DNA of 64,000 nucleotides from Cellulomonas cellasea. Lineage in GTDB: Bacteria; Actinomycetota; Actinomycetes; Actinomycetales; Cellulomonadaceae. The notes under the pieces are model-generated. The model saw nothing but the letters and a program-made list of their open reading frames with translations. It had not been told where the DNA came from and did no database searches. Every line of letters begins with the position of its first letter. The first letter of the stretch is position 1. Location: contig NZ_JAUDBQ010000004.1 of assembly GCF_030372105.1 (NCBI RefSeq), positions 1 to 64,000 on the forward strand. Reading direction: 5' to 3'. This document shows, piece after piece, positions 40,713-48,687 of this stretch. The position numbers were made by a program, and so were the translations under genes.

Positions 40713-41972
40713 TTGTCGCACGCGCCGGGCGCCCACTCGCACACGCATGCCCGCATCCGTGTTGACGGCCGCGTTCGCGCGGTGCTCGCAGCAGTGCTGG
40801 CGCCCGCCCTGGCCGTCACGTTGCTCGGCGCCTGGTTGCTCTGGCCCGACGCCGAGTCGCCCAGCCTGACCACGCTCGCGCCCGGGTCGAGTTATGCCCA
40901 GGTCGAGGTCCTCGCGGTGGACGCCGACGCCGCGGCCGAGGACCAGGTCAGGGCCCGCACCGCCGAGGGGGAGCCGACTCCGGTGCTTGTGCCGCCAGAG
41001 CACCTGCCGGAGGTGGAGCCCGGTGACCGACTCGTGGTGATGCGGCTTCCCGGCGCCGCAGCAGACGGCGCGTCGACCACCACGCATGTCTTCGTCGACT
41101 TCGTGCGCGGGCCCCCGATGGCCTTGCTGGCAGCCGTCTTCACGGTGCTGGTGGTGGCTGTGGCGCGCTGGCGGGGGCTCGCCGCCATCGCCGGGCTCGG
41201 CGTCTCTCTGGCCGGCATCGGGGTGTTCATGCTCCCGGCGCTGCTCCAGGGCCGTCCCGCCGTGCCGGTGGCGCTGGTCACCGCCACCGGGCTCATGTTC
41301 GTGCTGCTGTACCTCGCGCACGGGTTCTCGGCGCGCACGTCCACGGCGCTGGTGGGCACCCTTGGCGGCCTCGTCGCCACCTCGGCGCTCGCCGCCTGGG
41401 CCACGGGCGCCGCGCAGCTCACGGGCGTCGTCGGGCAGGACGCCCTCGACCTGCAGCACTACGCCCCGCTGGTCACGCTGCGGGACGTGCTGTTGTGCGG
41501 CATCGTCCTCGCCGGGCTCGGCGTGCTCAACGACGTGACGATCACCCAGGCGTCGGCCGTGTGGGAGCTGCACGCCGGTGCTCCGGCGATGTCCCGCGTC
41601 GAGCTGTTCCGCCGGGGCATGCGGATCGGCCGGGACCACATCGCGTCCACCGTCTACACCGTGGCCTTCGCGTACCTCGGGGCGTCGCTGCCGCTGATCC
41701 TGCTGGTGAGCATGTCCGACCGGCCGCTGCTCGCGTCGCTGACCAGCGGCGAGATCGCCGAGGAGGTGGTGCGCACCCTCGTCGGCTCGATCGGCCTGGT
41801 GCTGGCGATCCCGCTGACCACGGCGGTGGCGGCGGTGGTGGTCAGCGCGCGCCGCTCAGTGCCCGCTGACGTGGCTGTGCCCGTGCCCGTGCCCGTGGCT
41901 GTGGCTGTGGCCGTGCCCGGCGGCCCCGGGGCGGATCCGGCGCCCGCCGCCGGGCGCGACGTCGACGGGTGA
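40713..41972 (+). CDS. YibE/F-family membrane protein, paralogue 1
   Basis: A 419-residue polytopic protein with an N-terminal His-containing tail (HAPGAHSHTHARIRV), one helix, an outside domain of about 90 residues, then about seven helices with the YibE/F core (LYLAHGFSARTSTALVGTLGG, GVLNDVTITQASAVWEL, FRRGMRIGRDHIASTVYTVAFAYLGASLP). The function of the family is unknown. The last 39 codons overlap the opposite-strand paralogue; there the protein reads VPVPVPVAVAVAVPGG, which is simply the antisense of that gene's His-rich tail. It begins with TTG six bases after the DinB-like gene, so the two are probably co-transcribed. Confidence 0.85.
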   Translation: MSHAPGAHSHTHARIRVDGRVRAVLAAVLAPALAVTLLGAWLLWPDAESPSLTTLAPGSSYAQVEVLAVDADAAAEDQVRARTAEGEPTPVLVPPEHLPEVEPGDRLVVMRLPGAAADGASTTTHVFVDFVRGPPMALLAAVFTVLVVAVARWRGLAAIAGLGVSLAGIGVFMLPALLQGRPAVPVALVTATGLMFVLLYLAHGFSARTSTALVGTLGGLVATSALAAWATGAAQLTGVVGQDALDLQHYAPLVTLRDVLLCGIVLAGLGVLNDVTITQASAVWELHAGAPAMSRVELFRRGMRIGRDHIASTVYTVAFAYLGASLPLILLVSMSDRPLLASLTSGEIAEEVVRTLVGSIGLVLAIPLTTAVAAVVVSARRSVPADVAVPVPVPVAVAVAVPGGPGADPAPAAGRDVDG

Positions 41973-43145
41973 GGCGCTCACCACCAGCGCCGCGACGGCG
42001 GTGGTGAGGGGGATCGCGAGCACCAGCCCGATGGACCCCACGAGCGTCCGCACGATCTCCTCGGCGAAGGAGCCGCTGGTCAGCGTCTGGCCGAGGGAGA
42101 GCTGGTAGACCTGCACGAGCAGCAGCACCGGCAGCGCGGCCCCCGCGTAGGCGAACGCGATCGTGTAGACGGTGGACGCGATGTGGTCGCGGCCGATGCG
42201 CATCCCGCGCCGGAACAGCTCCTGACGGCTGGCGCCCGGCATCGTGGCGCGCAGCTCCCACACCGCCGACGCCTGCGTGATGGTCACGTCGTTCAGCACG
42301 CCGAGCCCCGCGAGCACCACCCCGCACAGGAAGACGCCGCGCAGCGCGCTGGCGCCCTGGTCGCCCAGCAGCCCGGCGAGTTGGTAGGTGTCCTCGCTGA
42401 CCACGCCCGACAGGTGCGCCCAACGCGCACCGACGATCCCGAGCCCCGCGGTGACCAGCAACCCGATGACGGTGCCGAGCAACGCCGTCGAGGTGCGCTC
42501 GGAGAACCCGTGGGCCAGGTACAGGACGACGTACATGATGACGCCCGACCCGCACAGCCCCACGACGAGGGCGTCCGACCCGGCGAGCAGCGCGGGCAGC
42601 ACGTAGGCGCCCAGCACCCCGAAGCCGATGGCCAGCCCGATGATGGCGCGCAGCCCCCGCATCCCCGCCACCAACACGGTGACCAGCGCGAACACGAGGG
42701 CCAGGGTCATCAGCGGCAGCGCCCGCTCGAAGTCGTGCCACGCCCACACATCCGGCTCCCCGTCGGCGCCGGGGTAGCGCTGCACCACGATCCGCGTCCC
42801 CGCGGGCACGTCGTCGGGGGTCAGCGTGGCGGTGGCCCACACCTCGATCTCGGCGCCGCGCTCGGGTCCGCTCGTCACTGTGGCCCGCACCTGGAGGCAG
42901 CTCACCGACGCGGGCACCGACCCGTCGGGCCGGATGTCCTCGACGGTGCCCTCGCATTGGGCGGTGACGGCTGAGGCCACCGTGGCGGTGGGGTGCTCGA
43001 CCTCCACGTCGACGACAGACCCGTGGGTGGCGGCGGGCTCACCCGGCCAGGTGAGCAGCATGCCCACCAGCGCCGCGAGGCCGACGGGGACGAGGATGCC
43101 GAGCAGGACCAGGGTCGTGCGGCGAGGACTGCGGAGGGCGGGCAC
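41856..43145 (-). CDS. YibE/F-family membrane protein, paralogue 2, His-rich tail
   Basis: A 429-residue paralogue of the convergent gene, with the same core (LYLAHGFSERTSTALLGTVIGL, GVLNDVTITQASAVWEL, FRRGMRIGRDHIASTVYTIAFAYAGAALP) and an outside domain with two Cys residues (AQCEGTVED, SVSCLQVRA). The C-terminus is a metal-binding-type tail, GHGHSHSHGHGHGHSH. Its 3' end overlaps the other paralogue by 117 bases. CACAAT six bases before the GTG start, facing dusB, suggests a leaderless transcript. The His tail and the nearby zinc importer make metal handling plausible, but no direct evidence exists. Confidence 0.88.
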   Translation of the reverse strand: MPALRSPRRTTLVLLGILVPVGLAALVGMLLTWPGEPAATHGSVVDVEVEHPTATVASAVTAQCEGTVEDIRPDGSVPASVSCLQVRATVTSGPERGAEIEVWATATLTPDDVPAGTRIVVQRYPGADGEPDVWAWHDFERALPLMTLALVFALVTVLVAGMRGLRAIIGLAIGFGVLGAYVLPALLAGSDALVVGLCGSGVIMYVVLYLAHGFSERTSTALLGTVIGLLVTAGLGIVGARWAHLSGVVSEDTYQLAGLLGDQGASALRGVFLCGVVLAGLGVLNDVTITQASAVWELRATMPGASRQELFRRGMRIGRDHIASTVYTIAFAYAGAALPVLLLVQVYQLSLGQTLTSGSFAEEIVRTLVGSIGLVLAIPLTTAVAALVVSASPVDVAPGGGRRIRPGAAGHGHSHSHGHGHGHSHVSGH

Positions 43146-43210
43146 CGGGGAATTGTGGCGGACCGGCGACCCGCTTCGACCGCCGCCGCGCGGTGGGGGA
43201 CAATCGTCCA
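43146..43210. promoter_or_regulatory. Divergent leaderless promoters, YibE/F paralogue 2 and dusB
   Basis: The 65-bp gap holds two mirrored -10 elements, each exactly six bases from a GTG start: CACAAT on the minus strand (43152-43157) and GACAAT on the plus strand (43199-43204). No ribosome-binding site fits either gene. Confidence 0.6.
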
Positions 43211-44419
43211 GTGCCTTCTGTGACTGAGAACCTCCCGGACGCCGCCGCCGCGGCGCCCGCCGCCCAAGCGGGCCAGGTGCTGCCCCCGCTGCGCATCGGG
43301 CCCCTGACGATCGACACCCCCGTGGTGCTGGCCCCCATGGCGGGCGTCACCAACGCGGCGTTCCGTCGGCTGTGCCGCGAGTCCGGCGCTGGGCTGTACG
43401 TCGCGGAGATGGTGACGTCCCGGGCGCTGGTGGAACGCGGCGAGGAGTCGATGCGGATCATCTCCCACGAGCCCGATGAGAAGCCCCGCTCGGTGCAGGT
43501 GTACGGCGTGGACCCGGGGACCGTCGGCGCCGCGGTGCGGATGATCGCCTCGGAGGACCGCGCGGACCACATCGACCTGAACTTCGGCTGCCCGGTGCCG
43601 AAGGTCACCCGTCGCGGCGGGGGAGCAGTGCTGCCGTGGAAGCGGGACCTGTTCCGCTCGATCGTCAGCGCGGCTGTCGACGCCGCCAGCCCGCATGGCG
43701 TCCCGGTGACGGTGAAGATGCGCAAGGGCATCGACGACGAGCACCTGACCTACCTGGAAGCCGGCTTGGTCGCGCAGGAGGTGGGCGCGGCCGCGGTGGC
43801 CCTGCATGCGCGGACCGCCGCCGACTACTACTCCGGCACTGCCGACTGGGAGTCGATCGCGCGCCTCAAGGAGGCTGTCACCGACATCCCGGTGCTCGGC
43901 AACGGCGACATCTGGTCCGCCGAGGACGCGCTGGCGATGGTCGCGCAGACGGGCTGCGACGGGGTGGTCGTGGGTCGCGGCTGCCAGGGCCGCCCGTGGC
44001 TGTTCGCGGACCTCGCTGCGGCCTTCGCCGGCTCGGACGTGCGGGTCCGGCCGGGGCTGGGCGAGGTCGCGACGGTGGTGCGCCGCCACGCCGAGCTGAT
44101 GATCGAGCACTTCGGCGAGGAGCAGAAGGCGATGCGCGAGATGCGCAAGCACATGGCCTGGTACTTCAAGGGGTATGTGGTGGGCGGTGAGCAGCGTGCC
44201 GCGCTGGGCCTGGTCTCGACGCTCGCCGAGCTCGACGACAGGCTCGCGGCGCTCGACCTCGACCAGCCGTACCCGGGTGAGGCGGCCGAGGGCCAGCGCG
44301 GGCGGGCGGGCTCGCCGAAGCGGCCGATCCTCCCCGAGGGCTGGCTGGACTCACGCGACCTGTCGGAGGACTTCCGCCGCGCGCTGCACGAGGCCGAACT
44401 GAGCATCTCCGGCGGCTGA
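43211..44419 (+). CDS. dusB: tRNA-dihydrouridine synthase
   Basis: A 402-residue FMN enzyme that reduces uridine to dihydrouridine in the tRNA D-loop. The TIM-barrel features are clear: TPVVLAPMAGVTNAAFRRL, VQVYGVDPGTV, HIDLNFGCPVPKVTRRGGGAVL with the catalytic Cys, VTVKMRKGIDD, ALHARTAADYY and VLGNGDIWSAEDAL, then the helical RNA-binding domain. It is longer than E. coli DusB because of N- and C-terminal extensions, as in other actinobacteria. GTG 43211 is chosen from the GACAAT six bases upstream; GTG 43193 is in frame. It converges with the lacI gene, 18 bp apart. Confidence 0.95.
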   Translation: MPSVTENLPDAAAAAPAAQAGQVLPPLRIGPLTIDTPVVLAPMAGVTNAAFRRLCRESGAGLYVAEMVTSRALVERGEESMRIISHEPDEKPRSVQVYGVDPGTVGAAVRMIASEDRADHIDLNFGCPVPKVTRRGGGAVLPWKRDLFRSIVSAAVDAASPHGVPVTVKMRKGIDDEHLTYLEAGLVAQEVGAAAVALHARTAADYYSGTADWESIARLKEAVTDIPVLGNGDIWSAEDALAMVAQTGCDGVVVGRGCQGRPWLFADLAAAFAGSDVRVRPGLGEVATVVRRHAELMIEHFGEEQKAMREMRKHMAWYFKGYVVGGEQRAALGLVSTLAELDDRLAALDLDQPYPGEAAEGQRGRAGSPKRPILPEGWLDSRDLSEDFRRALHEAELSISGG

Positions 44420-44437
44420 CACCGGCCGATGCGCCGC

Positions 44438-45433
44438 TCACGGCGCCAGGGCGCTGCTCCCTCGCACGACGATGCGCGGCCGCAGGCGCAGGTCCGCGGG
44501 CACGGGGGAGCCGTCCAGCAACGCCTTGACCCGCGCCCAGGCGTGCTCGCCGATCTCATCCGTCGGCACCGTCGCGGTGGTCAGCGTCGGGGTGGAGTAG
44601 GCGCTGAACGGGATGTCGTCGAAGCCCACCACCGACATCTGCTCCGGCACCCGCACGCCCAGCTCGTGCAGCCCCGACAGCACGCCGAGGGCCACCAGGT
44701 CGTTGTAGGCCACCACCGCCGTGCTCCCGCTCTCCCGCGCGGCGCCGGCGGCGGCATGCCCGTCGGCGAAGGACGGGCCGCAGGGCAGCACGTCGAGCTG
44801 GATCCGCCCGGCGTCCGTGAGCTCGTGCAGCGCGTGCAGGCGCAGCGCGTTGGAGGCGCTGGTCGCGGGGCCGGACAGGTAGGCGAGCCGGGAGTGGCCC
44901 AGGCCCTCCAGATGGGAGGCCAAGTCGCGGATGCCCGCCGCGTAGTCGACGGTGACCTGGGGTGAGCGGACCTCGGGCACGGCACGGTTGAGCAGCACCA
45001 GCGGCTCGAGCTCGGGCGCGAGCTGGGCGAGGACCTCGGCTGACATGCGCGGGGCGCACAGCACCAGCGCGTCGCAGCGGCGCCGGGCCTCGCGGGCCAT
45101 CTCGATCTCGGCGGCGACGTCCTCGTTGGACTCCGCCACCAGCAGCCGGTGCGAGGCGCGCCCGGCGGCCTGGCCCAGGCTGCGCAGGATCCCCTGGAAG
45201 AGGGGGTTGGCCAAGTCCGGGACCACGAGCGCCACGGTGGAGGTGCGGCCACCGGCCAGCCCTCGGGCGACGATGCTCGGGCGGTACTCGAGCGCCGCCG
45301 CGGCCGCGTGGACCCGCGCGGCGAGCTCGGGCGCCACCGACGACTTGCCGTTCATCACCCGGGAGACAGTGGCGCGGGACACCCCTGCGCGTGTCGCGAC
45401 CAGGTTGATCGTCGCGGGTCGCCACGATCCCAC
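44438..45433 (-). CDS. LacI-family transcriptional regulator 1
   Basis: A 331-residue repressor. The N-terminal helix-turn-helix is NLVATRAGVSRATVSRVMNGKSSV, followed by the hinge helix (YRPSIVARGLAGG) and a periplasmic-binding-protein-like effector domain (TSTVALVVPDLANPLFQ, VVAYNDLVALGVL, SVVGFDDIPFSAY). The effector is unknown; its place beside alpha-glucosidase and maltose genes suggests a sugar. AAAGGAGG lies six bases before the GTG start. A long nested palindrome lies 33-85 bp upstream and could be its own operator. It is the last gene of the minus-strand glucan group. Confidence 0.93.
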   Translation of the reverse strand: MGSWRPATINLVATRAGVSRATVSRVMNGKSSVAPELAARVHAAAAALEYRPSIVARGLAGGRTSTVALVVPDLANPLFQGILRSLGQAAGRASHRLLVAESNEDVAAEIEMAREARRRCDALVLCAPRMSAEVLAQLAPELEPLVLLNRAVPEVRSPQVTVDYAAGIRDLASHLEGLGHSRLAYLSGPATSASNALRLHALHELTDAGRIQLDVLPCGPSFADGHAAAGAARESGSTAVVAYNDLVALGVLSGLHELGVRVPEQMSVVGFDDIPFSAYSTPTLTTATVPTDEIGEHAWARVKALLDGSPVPADLRLRPRIVVRGSSALAP

Positions 45434-45465
45434 GTCCGCCTCCTTTGGCCTGGTGCTGGTGCCGC

Positions 45466-45518
45466 GAGTGCGACCGGCGCCCGGATCATATCGGGATGAT
45501 CCCTCGCCGGTCGCACTC
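45466..45518. repeat. Nested inverted repeat upstream of lacI regulator 1
   Basis: Perfect 14-bp arms GAGTGCGACCGGCG (45466-45479) and CGCCGGTCGCACTC (45505-45518) enclose a second palindrome, GGATCAT (45483-45489) and ATGATCC (45496-45502). It is separate from the alpha-glucosidase terminator at 45544-45571. It could be a double operator or a strong RNA hairpin in the lacI leader. Confidence 0.75.
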
Positions 45519-45543
45519 TCGCACGCACCGGGCCAGCCGCGGG

Positions 45544-45571
45544 CACGCCACGCCTCACCGGGCGTGGCGTG
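45544..45571 (-). terminator. Terminator after the alpha-glucosidase
   Basis: CACGCCACGCC and GGCGTGGCGTG form a perfect 11-bp stem with a 6-base loop, 12 bases beyond the stop of the minus-strand glucosidase gene. Confidence 0.75.
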
Positions 45572-45583
45572 TCGCGGGGCAGG

Positions 45584-47323
45584 TCAGGACAGGCGCGCCC
45601 ACACGGTCGCGTCGGTCGGCACGACGGTGCGGCCGTCCTCGGTGACCACGTCGGCGCTGGAGATCAGCACCGTGGCGCCGGCGGGCAGCTCGACGGGCTC
45701 GTCGCCCAGGTTCGCCACGACCAGCACGTCGCGGTTCACGAAGGACACCGCGGCCTTCTCGTCGCCGACGCCCTCGACCCACGCGAGCGAGCCGGTGCCC
45801 AGGTGGAACTCGCGGCGGACCCGCAGCGCCTCCCGGTACATCTCGTACGTCGAGCCGGGCACGCCCTTCTGGGCGTCCAGCGCGTACGCCGCCCACTGCG
45901 CGGGCTGCGGCAGCCAGGTGGCGCCCGTCGGCGAGAAGCCGAAGCCCGGCGCGTCCGACGCCCAGGGCAGCGGGACGCGGCAGCCGTCACGGCCGCGCTC
46001 GGTGTGGCCCGAGCGCCACCACGCCGGGTCCTGGCGCAGGTCGTCGTCGAGGGCGGTGTGCTCGGGCAGGCCGAGCTCCTCACCCTGGTACAGGTACGCG
46101 GAGCCGGGCAGGCCCAGCATCATCAAGCTCGCGGCGCGGGCGCGGCGCAGGCCGAGCTCCTCGTCGGGCTGCTCGTCGCCGTGGCCGATGCCGTTGGGGC
46201 GCGAGTTCGGCTCGAGGAGCCCGAGCCGCGACGCGTGGCGCACGGTGTCGTGGTTGGACATCACCCAGGTGGTGGGCGCCCCGACCGCGTCGTTGGCGGC
46301 CAGCGACGCGGTCACGACGGTGCGCAGCGCGGCGGCGTCCCACGGGGTGCTGAGGAACGAGAAGTTGAAGGCCTGGTGCATCTCGTCGGAGCGCACGTAG
46401 CGCGCGAGCCGGGACAGCGGCTCCACCCACGCCTCGGCGACGAGCGCGCGGTCGCCGTCGTACTCGGCGAGGACCTTGTGCCAGGCGCGGTAGATGTCGT
46501 GCACGCCGTCCTGGTCGAACATCGGGCCGGAGTTGCCGGCGCCCGTGGAGCCGTCCTCGTCATGCGAGCCGTCGATCATCGAGACCGAGCCGTCCCAGTC
46601 GGGCAGCCCGGGCGCCTTGACCATGCCGTGCGCCACGTCGATGCGGAAGCCGTCGACGCCGCGGTCCAGCCAGAACCGCAGCACGTCCTCGAACTCCGCG
46701 CGGACCTCGGGGTGGTCCCAGTTCAGGTCGGGCTGACGGGTGTCGAACATGTGCAGGTACCACTGGCCGGGCTCGCCGGACGGGTCCGTGGTGCGGGTCC
46801 AGGCCGGGCCGCCGAAGATCGACTCCCAGTTGTTGGGGGGCAGCTCGCCGTTCTCGCCCTTGCCCTCGCGGAAGATGTAGCGCTCGCGCTCGGGGCTGCC
46901 GGGCCCGGCGGCGAGGGCCGCGGTGAACCACTCGTGCTCGTCGGAGGTGTGGTTGGGCACCAGGTCGACGATGATCCGCATGCCACGCAGGTGGGCGCGC
47001 TCGAGCAGCTCGTCGAAGTCCTCGAGGGTGCCGAACAGCGGGTCGATCTGGCGGTAGTCCGCCACGTCGTACCCGGCGTCAGCCTGCGGGGACTTGTAGA
47101 ACGGCGAGAGCCAGATCGCGTCGACGCCGAGGCGCGCCAGGTGGTCGAGCCTCGAGGTGACGCCCGGCAGGTCGCCGATGCCGTCGCCCGACGCGTCGGC
47201 GAAAGAGCGGGGGTAGACCTGGTAGATGACGGCGTTCCGCCACCACTCGCCGGCTGTCGCGTTGGGCGCGTGGACGAGCGTGGTCGTGGTGGTGATCGTG
47301 CCGTGGGGGTCGGCGATGGACAC
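45584..47323 (-). CDS. GH13 alpha-glucosidase / oligo-1,6-glucosidase-like
   Basis: A 579-residue cytoplasmic glycoside hydrolase of family GH13 that would release glucose from imported maltose or malto/isomalto-oligosaccharides. It begins WWRNAVIYQVYPRSFADASGDGIGDLPGV, and DLVPNHTSDEHEWF is conserved region I. The nucleophile is D229 (GFRIDVAHG), the acid/base E297 (VAEAWVE), and the transition-state stabiliser D359 (SNHDTVRH). There is no signal peptide, so it acts on internal sugar. It lies between two LacI genes on the minus strand; GAGGAAA precedes the GTG start. Exact linkage preference cannot be read from sequence. Confidence 0.92.
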   Translation of the reverse strand: MSIADPHGTITTTTTLVHAPNATAGEWWRNAVIYQVYPRSFADASGDGIGDLPGVTSRLDHLARLGVDAIWLSPFYKSPQADAGYDVADYRQIDPLFGTLEDFDELLERAHLRGMRIIVDLVPNHTSDEHEWFTAALAAGPGSPERERYIFREGKGENGELPPNNWESIFGGPAWTRTTDPSGEPGQWYLHMFDTRQPDLNWDHPEVRAEFEDVLRFWLDRGVDGFRIDVAHGMVKAPGLPDWDGSVSMIDGSHDEDGSTGAGNSGPMFDQDGVHDIYRAWHKVLAEYDGDRALVAEAWVEPLSRLARYVRSDEMHQAFNFSFLSTPWDAAALRTVVTASLAANDAVGAPTTWVMSNHDTVRHASRLGLLEPNSRPNGIGHGDEQPDEELGLRRARAASLMMLGLPGSAYLYQGEELGLPEHTALDDDLRQDPAWWRSGHTERGRDGCRVPLPWASDAPGFGFSPTGATWLPQPAQWAAYALDAQKGVPGSTYEMYREALRVRREFHLGTGSLAWVEGVGDEKAAVSFVNRDVLVVANLGDEPVELPAGATVLISSADVVTEDGRTVVPTDATVWARLS

Positions 47324-47410
47324 GGGTTTCCTCGATTCAGGACGGGTGGGCTGCCAAGCCCCGGGAGTGCGAGCGCATGCCGATGGGGGCCGTGCGCAGT
47401 GCGTGCTGGA

Positions 47411-48499
47411 TCACGTGGTGATGGTGGCCGTGCTTGCTGAGAGGCCGGCGGGGGCGAGCGGTTCGGGGGAGGCCGGGGCGGCGCCCGTCGAGGAGCGCAC
47501 GATCAGCTCGGGGTGGAAGAGCAGCTCGGCGCGCGGGGCTTGGACGCCGTTGATCTCGGACACGAGGGCGCTGACCGCCGCATGTCCCATGGCCTGCACC
47601 GGCTGGCGCACCGTGGTCAGGGGCGGGTCGGTGTAGGCGATGAGCGGGGAGTCGTCGTAGCCGACGATCGACAGGTCGTCGGGCACTGCGAGGCCGCGCT
47701 GGCGGGCGGCGCGCACGGCGCCCAGGGCCATGAGGTCGGAGCCGCAGATGATCGCGGTGTGCCCGGAGTCGATGAGCTCGCCGGCCGCGGCTTGGCCGCC
47801 CTCGACGGTGAAGAGCGTCGTGACGACGTGCGACGTGGGGTCGACCTCGCCGAAGTGGCGCTCCAGGTTGCGGGTGAAGCCCTCGACCTTGCGCTGGGCG
47901 GGGACGAACCTGTCGGGGCCGATCGCGAGGCCGATGCGCTTGTGGCCGAGGGAGACGAGGTGGCGGAAGGCCAGCTCCATCGAGGCGAGGTCGTCATTGG
48001 ACACCGAGGGGGCGTCGACGCCATCGGAGAACCCGTTGACCAGCACGATCGGCAGCCCGCGGCTGCGCAGCCGGTGGTAGCGCTCGGGGCTGGCCGAGGT
48101 GTCGGCGTGCAGGCCGGAGACGAAGACGATGCCCGCGACCTCGTGCTCGAGGAGCATCTCGACGTACTGGTCTTCCGTGGTGCCGCCGGGGGACTGCGTG
48201 CACAGCAGCGGGGTGTAGCCGCGCTGCGACAGCATCGTCTCGATGACCTGCGCGAACGCGGGGAAGACCGGGTTGGAGAGCTCGGGGACCACGAGGCCGA
48301 CGAGGCCCGCCGACCGGGTGCGGAGCTTCTCGGGGCGCTCGTAGCCGAGCATGTCGAGGGCAGCCAGCACGGCTTGCCGAGTCTGCGCGGAGACGCCGTG
48401 CTTGCCGTTGAGCACGCGCGAGACAGTCGCGGTGCTGACTCCGGCTTGCTCAGCCAGGTCAGTCAGACGGGTGCGCACGTGGGGCAGCGTAAGCGACAT
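47411..48499 (-). CDS. malR: LacI-family regulator 2, probable maltose repressor
   Basis: A 362-residue LacI/GalR repressor with the helix-turn-helix RLTDLAEQAGVSTATVSRVLNGKHGV, hinge YERPEKLRTRSAGLVGLVVPELSNPVFPAF, and effector domain (ICGSDLMALGAVRAARQRGLAVPDDLSIVGYDDSPLIAYTDPPLTTV). It diverges from malE and resembles actinobacterial MalR; the gene symbol rests on this context. ATG 48499 with GAGGAGG just upstream is chosen over a 54-residue upstream extension that would cross the operators. Its promoter overlaps that of malE. Confidence 0.9.
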   Translation of the reverse strand: MSLTLPHVRTRLTDLAEQAGVSTATVSRVLNGKHGVSAQTRQAVLAALDMLGYERPEKLRTRSAGLVGLVVPELSNPVFPAFAQVIETMLSQRGYTPLLCTQSPGGTTEDQYVEMLLEHEVAGIVFVSGLHADTSASPERYHRLRSRGLPIVLVNGFSDGVDAPSVSNDDLASMELAFRHLVSLGHKRIGLAIGPDRFVPAQRKVEGFTRNLERHFGEVDPTSHVVTTLFTVEGGQAAAGELIDSGHTAIICGSDLMALGAVRAARQRGLAVPDDLSIVGYDDSPLIAYTDPPLTTVRQPVQAMGHAAVSALVSEINGVQAPRAELLFHPELIVRSSTGAAPASPEPLAPAGLSASTATITT

Positions 48500-48569
48500 A
48501 GGACCTCCTCGTCCGGGTATGAGCCCACGGAGGTGCCCGCGTAGCCGACCTTGCAACTGTTGCCTGAAA

Positions 48570-48613
48570 GTTACCGTAACGGTTTGCAAGGTGGCTTGCA
48601 AAAGCGTTAGCGT
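48570..48613. promoter_or_regulatory. Overlapping malR/malE promoters with LacI-type operators
   Basis: TTGCAAG-N4-CTTGCAA (48584-48601) is a perfect 18-bp palindrome. Its left half is the -35 for malE (TTGCAA, 18 bp to TAGCGT at 48608-48613), and its right half, read on the minus strand, is the -35 for malR (17 bp to TACGGT, 48573-48578). GTTACCGTAAC (48570-48580) is a second palindrome over the malR -10. A third TTGCAA lies at 48551. One repressor could control both directions. Confidence 0.72.
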
Positions 48614-48687
48614 CACGCCACACCAGGCCAGCGTCGGTGGGAGATCCCTCCGATGCGGCATCTCCCCTGTCGATATGGAGAACGATG

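Noticed and set aside
38913-41639. 908-codon open frame on the minus strand
   Set aside because: Antisense to glyS, the DinB-like gene and the first YibE/F gene; it would also cross the glyS terminator.
41860-41972. VPVPVPVAVAVAVPGG as a functional repeat domain
   Set aside because: It is the exact antisense of the His-rich tail of the opposite gene, so the repeat is explained by the overlap.
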